Positions 33,070 to 40,939 of a stretch of 48,680 nt of DNA are shown piece by piece (position 1 is the first letter of the stretch; the number at the start of each line of letters is the position of its first letter). Source of the stretch: Melioribacteraceae bacterium. GTDB lineage: Bacteria > Bacteroidota > Ignavibacteria > Ignavibacteriales > Melioribacteraceae. The translations under genes and the position numbers were made by a program. The notes under the pieces are model-generated. The model searched no databases, was not told the origin of the DNA, and saw only the letters and a list, made by a program, of their open reading frames with translations. The stretch is taken from the NCBI GenBank assembly GCA_024103215.1, contig JAGFIY010000164.1, positions 1 through 48,680 of the forward strand, given 5' to 3'.

Positions 33070-35628
33070 ATGCCGGATTATTTACAAATAAAACAAGAAT
33101 TTGCCGCGGCAAAAGAAGAGATTTTCAAGGACAAAAGACTTCTTGAAAATGCATACGAGTTCTGTGTGCAGTTCAGCCTTCTTGTGGAGGAATATTTAAT
33201 CCGTATAGCTAATGATTTTGACTTGAACTGTGCTCTCGTTTCTTCCGGGAGTTTCAGCCGGAGAGAATTATCACCTCACTCGGATATTGACGTTCTCTTT
33301 ATCTTTGAGAAATTTGACGGAGGCGAGGAATCGATTCAAAAATGCATTACCGCACTTTGGGATTGCGGCATTGAGGTTTCTCACACAGTCCGTGAGTTCA
33401 ACGACATCCAAAAGTTTTTAGAAACGGATCTTCATGCTTTTACACAATTTTTTGAAACAAGATTTATCATCGGCAGCGAAAAAATTTATAATGAATGGAA
33501 CAGTAAACTATTATCGTTGCTGAACAAGGAGATAGTTAAAAAACTTGTGCTTGCTTTCTTTGAGGATGTTGAAACCCGTTATAAAAAATACGGCGATTCA
33601 CCCAAAGTACTTGAACCTAATATTAAATATTCTGCCGGCGGACTTCGTGATCTGCAAATGGTCCAATGGATGTACTCGCTTAAAAACAATGTTATAATTA
33701 CCGATCAAAGCGAAAGAACTCAAACCGAAATTTTTATTGATATATTAAGAGAAAAAAAATTAATAAGTCCTATTGAGATAAACAGAATCTATAGAAGCTA
33801 CGAACTCCTGCTTAAAACAAGAAATTTACTTCATCTTATCTGCAGTAAAAAGAACGACCGTCTCGAATTTCATAATCAAGAACAGCTTGCAAAACATCTC
33901 GACCAGTTTTCGAACAACTGGGAAATGTTCATGAAACAGTATTTTGAGGCGGCAACAAAAATTCATCGCTTCTCCAAAACTATTTTGAAAAGATACCACG
34001 AACAGCTTGTTCAGCAGATTTCCGACAGACTTGCTATTGAACTTGATGAAGAGTTTATGCTAAAAGGTAATTTAATAAGCAGAACCGTTGAAAGTGAACT
34101 GACTCTTTCAAGTATTCTTCGTGCCTTTTATTACAGATGCCTGCACGATGCAAGATTTGACGAACAGCTTAGAAGTGCTGTTATTGAAAAGGTTGCTTAT
34201 CTTGACGAAGACAATGAAGATCATCAAGCATCATCTGTATTCTTCCGCGAAATTTTAAAAAGCCATTCAGGTGTCGGTAAAACTTTAACTTCGATGAATG
34301 AAATGGGAGTTCTACAGTTGTTTCTGCCGGAATTTAAGGATCTTATTGGATTCTTTCAGCCCGGGGTTTATCATTGTTATACAGCAGACGAACATACACT
34401 TATAGCACTTAGTAAGCTTGAAAATCTGCCCGAAGACGGAAGAAGCATCAGTAAACTTTTTCACAGTTTGAAAGATAGAGACATAATCTATCTCGCAGTT
34501 CTCTTTCACGATATAGCAAAACCAATTTCGGTTTCCGGGCATGAGATAATCGGCGCTGAAATTGCAAGTTCAATAATGGAACGTATAGGTTATGAAGCTG
34601 ACGAAATTGCAACTGTAAAGCATCTTGTTAGGCATCATCTTACGATGGAGCAAGTTGCTTTTAGAAGAAACTTGAACGATCCGGCAACTCTTAACAAATT
34701 TGCTACGCTTTTTCCTTCAATACATACTTTAGATTTGCTGTATCTTCTTACATACGCTGATCTTTCGGCAGTAAGTCCCGTAGTTTGGACTGAATGGAAA
34801 AGCGATCTGCTTTTTGAGCTTTATCAAAAAACACGCACAATGCTTGAGGAAAGATTATCCGGTGAAGAACTGCTGGTTGCTTCAAAAGAAGAAATTCTAT
34901 CCAGAAAGAAAAAAGAATATAGTTCAAACGTACAGAAACATATTGAATCGATTGACGACATCGGGTACCTGAACATTTATTCGCAAGAAGAAATAAACGA
35001 ACATGTAAAACAAATCGAAAACGGGGAACATATCTCGGTCTTTTTCAAAGAGAACGGAGGGTATACGAATGTTACGGTGATAACAAAAGATTCAAGCTCG
35101 CTGCTATCTAAATTATGCGGGGCACTTTCTATTAACGATCTTAACATTCACGATGCAAATATCTTTACGAGAAATGACGGAATCGTAATCGATAGTTTTA
35201 ATGTAACGGATTACCGTACACAAAAAAAAGTTGAAGAAGCCCGTTATGAAAAAATCACAATAGATTTAACATTAGCCGTTGAGAACGAATTAGCAATCGG
35301 AACGGCATTCAAAAAAATCGAGTCGAAATGGCGAAGGTTCGAGAACAAGTTGTTCAACATTGCATCAAAAATTAAAATTGAATTTGAACGCCACGAGAAA
35401 TATACCATCATTGATGTTTATGCGCCGGATAAGCTAGGGCTGCTCTATCAAGTAACAAAACGAATGAACGAACTTGGTCTCGCTATCTTCTTCGCTAAGA
35501 TTGCTACAAAAGGAGATGATGTGGTGGATGCTTTCTATGTGTTGAACAATAAGGGAAATAAAATTCCGCAGAACGATTATGAATTAATCAAAATGGAATT
35601 AAAGGAAGCAATTGAAGAACTCATTTAA
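33070..35628 (+). CDS. glnD: GlnD, bifunctional PII uridylyl-transferase/removing enzyme
   Basis: 852 residues, full length for GlnD, which senses glutamine and uridylylates or deuridylylates PII proteins. The nucleotidyltransferase motif SSGSFSRRELSPHSDIDVLF is followed by KYSAGGLRDLQMVQWM. A central HD domain carries YHCYTADEHTL, AVLFHDIAKPIS and VRHHLTM. Two C-terminal ACT domains start near NVTVITKDSSSLLSKLCGA and YTIIDVYAPDKLGLLYQVT. No ribosome site is visible: the expected position is taken by a GC-rich hairpin ending 7 bases before the ATG. murI follows after 9 bases. Confidence 0.93.
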   Translation: MPDYLQIKQEFAAAKEEIFKDKRLLENAYEFCVQFSLLVEEYLIRIANDFDLNCALVSSGSFSRRELSPHSDIDVLFIFEKFDGGEESIQKCITALWDCGIEVSHTVREFNDIQKFLETDLHAFTQFFETRFIIGSEKIYNEWNSKLLSLLNKEIVKKLVLAFFEDVETRYKKYGDSPKVLEPNIKYSAGGLRDLQMVQWMYSLKNNVIITDQSERTQTEIFIDILREKKLISPIEINRIYRSYELLLKTRNLLHLICSKKNDRLEFHNQEQLAKHLDQFSNNWEMFMKQYFEAATKIHRFSKTILKRYHEQLVQQISDRLAIELDEEFMLKGNLISRTVESELTLSSILRAFYYRCLHDARFDEQLRSAVIEKVAYLDEDNEDHQASSVFFREILKSHSGVGKTLTSMNEMGVLQLFLPEFKDLIGFFQPGVYHCYTADEHTLIALSKLENLPEDGRSISKLFHSLKDRDIIYLAVLFHDIAKPISVSGHEIIGAEIASSIMERIGYEADEIATVKHLVRHHLTMEQVAFRRNLNDPATLNKFATLFPSIHTLDLLYLLTYADLSAVSPVVWTEWKSDLLFELYQKTRTMLEERLSGEELLVASKEEILSRKKKEYSSNVQKHIESIDDIGYLNIYSQEEINEHVKQIENGEHISVFFKENGGYTNVTVITKDSSSLLSKLCGALSINDLNIHDANIFTRNDGIVIDSFNVTDYRTQKKVEEARYEKITIDLTLAVENELAIGTAFKKIESKWRRFENKLFNIASKIKIEFERHEKYTIIDVYAPDKLGLLYQVTKRMNELGLAIFFAKIATKGDDVVDAFYVLNNKGNKIPQNDYELIKMELKEAIEELI

Positions 35629-35637
35629 GGAATCACA

Positions 35638-36465
35638 TTGAATTTTATGAATCGATCAAACCCTATCGGAATTTTTGATTCCGGGATAGGCGGACTTACA
35701 GTAGTAAAAAGAATATCTGCAAACTTACCGAACGAAAACATTATTTATTTCGGAGATACCGCAAGGGTTCCATACGGATCAAAATCAAATTCAACAGTTA
35801 TAGAATATTCAATTCAAGATGCAAATTTTTTGATCAAGAAAAATGTTAAACTGATTGTGGTTGCGTGTAACACTGCCTCATCAGCGGCACTTGATGCACT
35901 CCGCGAACGTTTTGAAATTCCAATAATAGGTATGATTGAACCTGGGGCAAAGATGGCTCTCGAAACTACTAAAAATGAAAAAATTGGAGTGATAGGAACA
36001 AACGCAACGATAAACAATAAAGCTTACTCAAGTGAATTATTAAAAATCGATCCGAAAGCAGAAATTGTGGAGAAAGCATGTCCGCTTTTTGTTCCGCTTG
36101 CAGAAGAAGGCTGGCTCGATCATAAAGCAACCTATGCCGTCGCAGAAGAGTATTTGAAAGAATTAAAATCAGCAAAAGTTGATACGCTTATTCTTGGATG
36201 TACACATTACCCTATATTATCTAAAGTTATACAGGATGTGATTGGGAATGAGGTTAGACTAATCGACTCGGGTACTGCTGCAACAAAAATTGTCGAAGAT
36301 TATTTGAACGGAAGAAATCTTAGAAATCCATCCAACAACATCGGGATTCACGAATATTACGTAAGCGATCTTCCTATTAAGTTTAAGGAAGTTGCCGAAA
36401 GATTCCTCGGAAGAAAAGTTTCAAACATTCACAAAGTTGATCTTGAAGAAATTACCGGCAATTAG
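35638..36465 (+). CDS. murI: MurI, glutamate racemase
   Basis: 275 residues, making D-glutamate for peptidoglycan. GIFDSGIGGLTV, YFGDTARVPYG, the first catalytic cysteine in VACNTASSAALDAL and the second in LGCTHYPILS are all intact. The start TTG 35638 has AAGGA at a good 6-base distance; ATG 35647 is in frame but too far from that site. The gene follows glnD by 9 bases and its stop overlaps the stop of the convergent Nudix gene. Confidence 0.95.
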   Translation: MNFMNRSNPIGIFDSGIGGLTVVKRISANLPNENIIYFGDTARVPYGSKSNSTVIEYSIQDANFLIKKNVKLIVVACNTASSAALDALRERFEIPIIGMIEPGAKMALETTKNEKIGVIGTNATINNKAYSSELLKIDPKAEIVEKACPLFVPLAEEGWLDHKATYAVAEEYLKELKSAKVDTLILGCTHYPILSKVIQDVIGNEVRLIDSGTAATKIVEDYLNGRNLRNPSNNIGIHEYYVSDLPIKFKEVAERFLGRKVSNIHKVDLEEITGN

Positions 36466-36995
36466 TTTTTTTTGTTGAGCAAGTAATAACTTATTCCACA
36501 GATTGTTTTTGAATCGTAAATCTCCCCGGAAATAATTTTCTGCTTTACTTCTTCAAGTGTTAACTCATAGATTTCCATTCCGTATTCTCCTTCTTCACGG
36601 TTATGGCTGCCAGCCCTCAAATTTTCCGCAAGATATATGTGAAGAATCTCCGAACAAAAACCCGGAGTAGTTGCAATAGCTCCAAGCTTTGAAAAATTAT
36701 TCGATGTATATCCCGTCTCTTCTTCCAGTTCACGCTCGGCACATTTTTGAGGATCTTCATTAGTTTCAAGTTTCCCGGCAGGCAGTTCCAACATATATTT
36801 TTCAAATGGATAGCGGAACTGCTTAACAAAAACAATTTTTCCTTCATTCGTAATCGGTAAAACCACAGCGCCGCCGTTATGTACAACAACTTCTCTAATT
36901 CCGCTGTTGCCCGAGTTGTAAATTATATCATCAACTCTTATATCAAATACTTTTCCCTCAAAAACCAGATTGCTGTTAAGAATTTTATAGTTCAT
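36462..36995 (-). CDS. Nudix hydrolase, ADP-ribose pyrophosphatase type
   Basis: 177 residues. An intact Nudix box, GKLETNEDPQKCAERE followed by LEEETGY, matches Gx5Ex7REUxEExGU. The N-terminal substrate-swapped beta-hairpin (FEGKVFDIRVDDIIY) and RYPFEKYMLELPAG are typical of ADP-ribose pyrophosphatases, which split ADP-ribose to AMP and ribose-5-phosphate. The later GFCSEILHIYLAENL fits the same group. Specificity is inferred from this overall pattern. It lies downstream of the DUF1232 gene after a 38-base gap, and an operon is possible. Confidence 0.88.
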   Translation of the reverse strand: MNYKILNSNLVFEGKVFDIRVDDIIYNSGNSGIREVVVHNGGAVVLPITNEGKIVFVKQFRYPFEKYMLELPAGKLETNEDPQKCAERELEEETGYTSNNFSKLGAIATTPGFCSEILHIYLAENLRAGSHNREEGEYGMEIYELTLEEVKQKIISGEIYDSKTICGISYYLLNKKN

Positions 36996-37033
36996 AAATT
37001 TCCTTTCCGAAAAATATTGTTACAAACCGTAGT

Positions 37034-37393
37034 TTATTTATCGTAATAAGGGATTAGTTCGTGTCCCAAATACTTCAGCACTGCGGTGATTACTCCAAGA
37101 TCATCGAGGTAGCCGATAAGCGGAGAAATATCCGGAATCATATCAACCGGTGTAATGAAGTACAATAATGCTCCGACAACTATTGATTTTCTATACCATT
37201 GAACCCTGCTGTCGGATAAATAATTAAAAAGAGCAAGCACATCTTTTAAAAAGGAAATTTTCTTTCCTGTTCGTTCAACTTTTTCCCAAAGTCTTTCTTC
37301 AACTTCCTGCTTACCTGCATTTACTTTTTCTTCGGAATCAAAATCAATTTCGTAATCTTCTATTTCGTTCAAATTATATTTTTCTTCCATCAT
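37034..37393 (-). CDS. DUF1232 (YkvA-like) small membrane protein
   Basis: 119 residues. An acidic N-terminal third (to about residue 40) precedes the DUF1232 core, WYRKSIVVGALLYFITPVDM and then IPDISPLIGYLDDLGVI, which includes a hydrophobic segment and the PVD-hydrophobic-IPD signature. The function of the family is unknown. The start is ATG 37393 with GAGGA 4 bases upstream; it overlaps the stop of the S9 peptidase gene as TAATG, so translation is coupled to it. A longer frame from 37420 runs into the peptidase gene and is rejected. Confidence 0.85.
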   Translation of the reverse strand: MMEEKYNLNEIEDYEIDFDSEEKVNAGKQEVEERLWEKVERTGKKISFLKDVLALFNYLSDSRVQWYRKSIVVGALLYFITPVDMIPDISPLIGYLDDLGVITAVLKYLGHELIPYYDK

Positions 37394-39432
37394 TAATTCC
37401 TCATGTAATTGTTGAACCAATCATAAACCGTGTTCCACCACAATTTTGCGTTTTGCGGTTTAAGTACAAAATGATTTTCGTTAGGGAAATATAAAAATTT
37501 ACTTTCAACATTCATCTTCTGAAGTGCTGTAAAAAATTGAAAGGCTTGGGTTTCGGGCACTCGAAAATCCTTGCCTCCTTGAATTACAAGAACAGGGGTT
37601 TTAAAGTTTGCCGCATATGTTGAAGGCGAAAAGTATTTGTAATGTTCCGGGTTTTCCCAAGGTGCTCCGCCGAACTCCCATTCGGGAAACCATACTTCTT
37701 CGGTGGAACCGTACATGCTTGTTAGGTCATAAACTCCGTCATGACAAACCAATGCGTTGAACTTGTCGGTGTGTCCTGCAATCCAAGCTATCATATATCC
37801 GCCGTAGGATGCACCTGCGGCAAAAGTGTTTTGTTTATCAATAAAGTTAAAACTTTCAATAGCATGATCGTAAGAATTCATCAAATCCGTGTAAACCTTT
37901 CCTCCCCAGTCCTGAGTTATTTCATCGGTGAATTTTTGCCCGTAACCGGTGCTTCCTCTCGGATTCGGAGCAACTACAATATAACCTTGTGATGCAAACA
38001 TCTGCTGATTCCAGCGGTAATGAAAATCGTCAGTCCAATGTCCTTGAGGACCTCCATGAATTAAGAATATCATGGGATATTTTTTTGCCGGATCAAAAAA
38101 CGGCGGCTTAATAAGTAAAGACTGCACCTTCGCTCCTTCGGCTCCAATTGACCAAAATGTTTCTGGTTCGTTGAATTCAATTTGAGAAAGAAGTTCAGCA
38201 TTTAAACTGCTTAATTGTTTTAAATTGCTTCCGTCAGTATTGACAGAAAATATTTCATTGGGCTGAGTAGTTCTCTGCTGGAGAAAATATAATTTATTCC
38301 CGTCAGGTGAAAGTACTAGTGAGGAGTTAACTCTTTCTTTTACAATTAAATTGTTTTCTCCCGATGCGATATTAAAATTATAGATTGAATTATAAATTTC
38401 GTTTGCGGCAGTATAATAAATTGATTTTGAATCTTTTGACCAAACAATCTGTCCAAAGCTTATATCCAGATCTTTAGTGAGAACTTTTGTTTCTTTTGTG
38501 TTTCTGTCATAAAGAACAAGCCTTTGTTTATCTGCTTCAAAGCCGGCACATTCCATGGAAGTATAAGCTATATATTTGCCATCCGGAGAATAGACCGGCT
38601 GTGTGTCGCTTCCTAAACTTAAAGAAATTTTCTTGAATGGAGTTGCGGCAACTTTATCTGCTTCTTCGAGATTGAGAATAAAAATATCATTGTTTGTCGA
38701 TGTTGCAAGAAAATTGTCGTTATTCATTACGAAAGCAATTTCTCTGCCGTCAGGGCTGAACGAATAATCATTTCCGCTGCCCAGAGCGAATGTCGGAACA
38801 TCGAACTTGGAATAAAGTGTAAGGTCGGTGTAGTCGTTATTTTCAAGATTGTAAAAGAAGAGGTGACTTCTTTTATCCCCACGCCAGCTGTCCCAATGGC
38901 GATAAAGAAGTTCGGTAAAGATCATAGCATCAAGTTTGCTTGCTTCGCTTTCTTTATCCTTTTGTTTGTTGCATCGCTGATCAGAGCAATCGGGGTAAAC
39001 TTCGGAAGTGAAGAGAAAACCGTAACCGGAATTATCGAAGACAAGCCCCGAAACGCCGGTATAAATATCCGTGACTTGTGAGTGCTTAGTTCCGTCAAGA
39101 TTACACTTCCATATCTGTCCGCCTTTTGAGTAAAAGAGAGATTTTCCGTCCGGTGAGAATTTTGGAGCCGTAACTGAAACCTCATCATCGATAAATACTT
39201 TTTCGTTTGATCCGTCTGAATTCATAGTCCAAATATCGGATTGACCGGAATTATTTACCATATCGTAAGAAGTAACTGTAAAAGCCAGCAATTTCCCGTC
39301 AGGTGAAATTTGGAGATTGCCGATTCTTTTCATTGACCAAAGATCATCAACAGTTATAGCACGCTTCGATTGTGCGCTCAACTGAGCTAAAAATAAAATA
39401 ATCGAAAATAAAATTAATCTTGAAATCTTCAT
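37393..39432 (-). CDS. S9-family prolyl-oligopeptidase-like serine peptidase, exported
   Basis: 679 residues with a signal peptide (1-21, ending LSAQ). Residues about 30-400 form a WD40/TolB-like beta-propeller with repeats of the type SPDGKLLAF, SPDGKSLFYS, SPDGREIAFV, SPDGKYIAYTS and SPDGNKLYFL. The C-terminal alpha/beta-hydrolase domain carries the nucleophile in GASYGGYMIAW, aspartate in GGKDFRVPETQ and histidine in NENHFVL. Such enzymes (acylaminoacyl or dipeptidyl peptidase group) cleave peptides in the periplasm. Exact specificity is not decidable. The DUF1232 gene downstream overlaps its stop. Confidence 0.93.
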   Translation of the reverse strand: MKISRLILFSIILFLAQLSAQSKRAITVDDLWSMKRIGNLQISPDGKLLAFTVTSYDMVNNSGQSDIWTMNSDGSNEKVFIDDEVSVTAPKFSPDGKSLFYSKGGQIWKCNLDGTKHSQVTDIYTGVSGLVFDNSGYGFLFTSEVYPDCSDQRCNKQKDKESEASKLDAMIFTELLYRHWDSWRGDKRSHLFFYNLENNDYTDLTLYSKFDVPTFALGSGNDYSFSPDGREIAFVMNNDNFLATSTNNDIFILNLEEADKVAATPFKKISLSLGSDTQPVYSPDGKYIAYTSMECAGFEADKQRLVLYDRNTKETKVLTKDLDISFGQIVWSKDSKSIYYTAANEIYNSIYNFNIASGENNLIVKERVNSSLVLSPDGNKLYFLQQRTTQPNEIFSVNTDGSNLKQLSSLNAELLSQIEFNEPETFWSIGAEGAKVQSLLIKPPFFDPAKKYPMIFLIHGGPQGHWTDDFHYRWNQQMFASQGYIVVAPNPRGSTGYGQKFTDEITQDWGGKVYTDLMNSYDHAIESFNFIDKQNTFAAGASYGGYMIAWIAGHTDKFNALVCHDGVYDLTSMYGSTEEVWFPEWEFGGAPWENPEHYKYFSPSTYAANFKTPVLVIQGGKDFRVPETQAFQFFTALQKMNVESKFLYFPNENHFVLKPQNAKLWWNTVYDWFNNYMRN

Positions 39433-39530
39433 CTCTTCCTCTTACTTGATCTTAGATAATTTTAAAAATAGCAGAAGAAGGTTTGAAAGGCAATTTATTT
39501 GAAAATAAGAAATGATCAACTGAGCGAAGG

Positions 39531-39561
39531 GCAATAAAAAACTTAATTTAACTTTTATTGC
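39531..39561 (-). terminator. Hairpin after the two-component operon
   Basis: GCAATAAAA (39531-39539) and TTTTATTGC (39553-39561) form a perfect 9-bp stem with a 13-base loop, 7 bases beyond the response-regulator stop in the direction of transcription. The AT-rich stem arm provides a U-rich stretch; there is no separate T-run. Confidence 0.45.
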
Positions 39562-39568
39562 TGTCCTA

Positions 39569-40939
39569 TTAATCAGACTCATCGGAGTTTTTCTTTTCTA
39601 TATTATATCGCCGCATTTTTTTGAAAAGATTGGTTCTGTCAATTCCAAGTGTTTCCGCGGTTTCGATTATTTTCCAATCATTTTTTTCAAGCGCTTTTAA
39701 AATGTATTCTTTCTCAAAGTTTGATCTTGCCGCACGAAGATCTCGTATTTCGTTTACATTGTTGAAATGATTTGCTTTCCTCTCAAGGATGTGAATTATC
39801 TGCTCTGCTGTTATTTCTTTTCCGCTCGTAAAAATTACTAATTTCTCCACTGCATTTTTTAATTCGCGTACGTTTCCTTGCCATAATTGATCGGTTAAAA
39901 TAGATTCAGCCTGACGTGAGATGGTCATCATTCTTTTATTGTAACTTTCGCAAAAACTTTTGAGAAAGTGATAAGTCAAGGGGAGAATATCTTCCTTCCG
40001 CTCCCTCAGCGGAGGGATGTGAATATTAACAACGTTTATTCTATGATATAGATCTTGCCTAAAAATTCCCTTTGCAACGAGATCCTCTATATCTTTGTTT
40101 GTTGCAGTTATTATTCTAACATCTATTTTTTTTGAACTGTTACTTCCGATCATTTCAATTTCGCCCTCTTCCAAAACACGCAATATTTTTGATTGGAGCC
40201 GTAAGTCCATATCACCAATCTCGTCCAAAAAAAGCGTGCCTCCGTCAGCCGCCTCGAATTTTCCTACTTTATCCTCGATAGCATTCGTAAAAGATCCTTT
40301 TTTATGTCCGAATAGTTCACTTTCCAAAAGTTCACCAGGAATAGCTGCGCAATTTAATTTAATATAGTTGTTCGATTGTCTTTTGCTGTTGTGATGCAAC
40401 GACCATGCGACAAGTTCTTTGCCGACGCCGGTTTCGCCGGTTATCAGAACTTTTGCGTTTGTTGGGGCAATTTTTTCTATCTGACTCAAGATTGCTTTTG
40501 TTTCATTGCTTTCGCCGATTATCCTGTTGTTTTCTAAAAGCTCGCTGTAAAATGCTGCTTTTTGAAGCATAAGTTCTTTTTTCTTAATTGCATTGTTCAG
40601 TGTTACAATCAGTCTTTCCGCATCTATCGGCTTTTCGAGAAAATCATAAGCCCCGGTTTTAATGAAATCTACGGCAATTTCAATATTGCTTTGACCGGAA
40701 ATAATTATAACCGGTGTTAGAGGTGATTTCATTTTAATTATCTTGAAAATTTCAATTCCATTAAGACCTGGCATTTTAACATCCAGCAATACGGAGCTGA
40801 ATTCTTCGTTTTGGATCGAATCGAGAACCATTCTGGGATTTGAAATAGTTTTTGCTGAAAATCCGCTTAGTTCAAGTATTTTTTTAACTGATTTTAGGTA
40901 GTTCTCGTCATCATCTATTACTAAAATTCTTTCAATCAT
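39569..40939 (-). CDS. NtrC-type sigma54-dependent response regulator
   Basis: 456 residues: a receiver domain with acidic pocket VIDDDEN and phospho-acceptor D53 (LLDVKMPG), a sigma54-activating AAA+ domain (Walker A GETGVGKEL, Walker B GGTLFLDEIGD, arginine-finger region FRQDLYHRINV) and a Fis-type helix-turn-helix at the end (IETAETLGIDRTNLFKKMR). The sigma54-contacting GAFTGA loop reads GSFTNA, keeping the key Phe-Thr. The ATG 40939 overlaps the stop region of the histidine-kinase gene by 8 bases; a TTG at 40951 is the alternative. It should activate sigma54 promoters when phosphorylated by its partner kinase. Targets are unknown. Confidence 0.92.
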   Translation of the reverse strand: MIERILVIDDDENYLKSVKKILELSGFSAKTISNPRMVLDSIQNEEFSSVLLDVKMPGLNGIEIFKIIKMKSPLTPVIIISGQSNIEIAVDFIKTGAYDFLEKPIDAERLIVTLNNAIKKKELMLQKAAFYSELLENNRIIGESNETKAILSQIEKIAPTNAKVLITGETGVGKELVAWSLHHNSKRQSNNYIKLNCAAIPGELLESELFGHKKGSFTNAIEDKVGKFEAADGGTLFLDEIGDMDLRLQSKILRVLEEGEIEMIGSNSSKKIDVRIITATNKDIEDLVAKGIFRQDLYHRINVVNIHIPPLRERKEDILPLTYHFLKSFCESYNKRMMTISRQAESILTDQLWQGNVRELKNAVEKLVIFTSGKEITAEQIIHILERKANHFNNVNEIRDLRAARSNFEKEYILKALEKNDWKIIETAETLGIDRTNLFKKMRRYNIEKKNSDESD

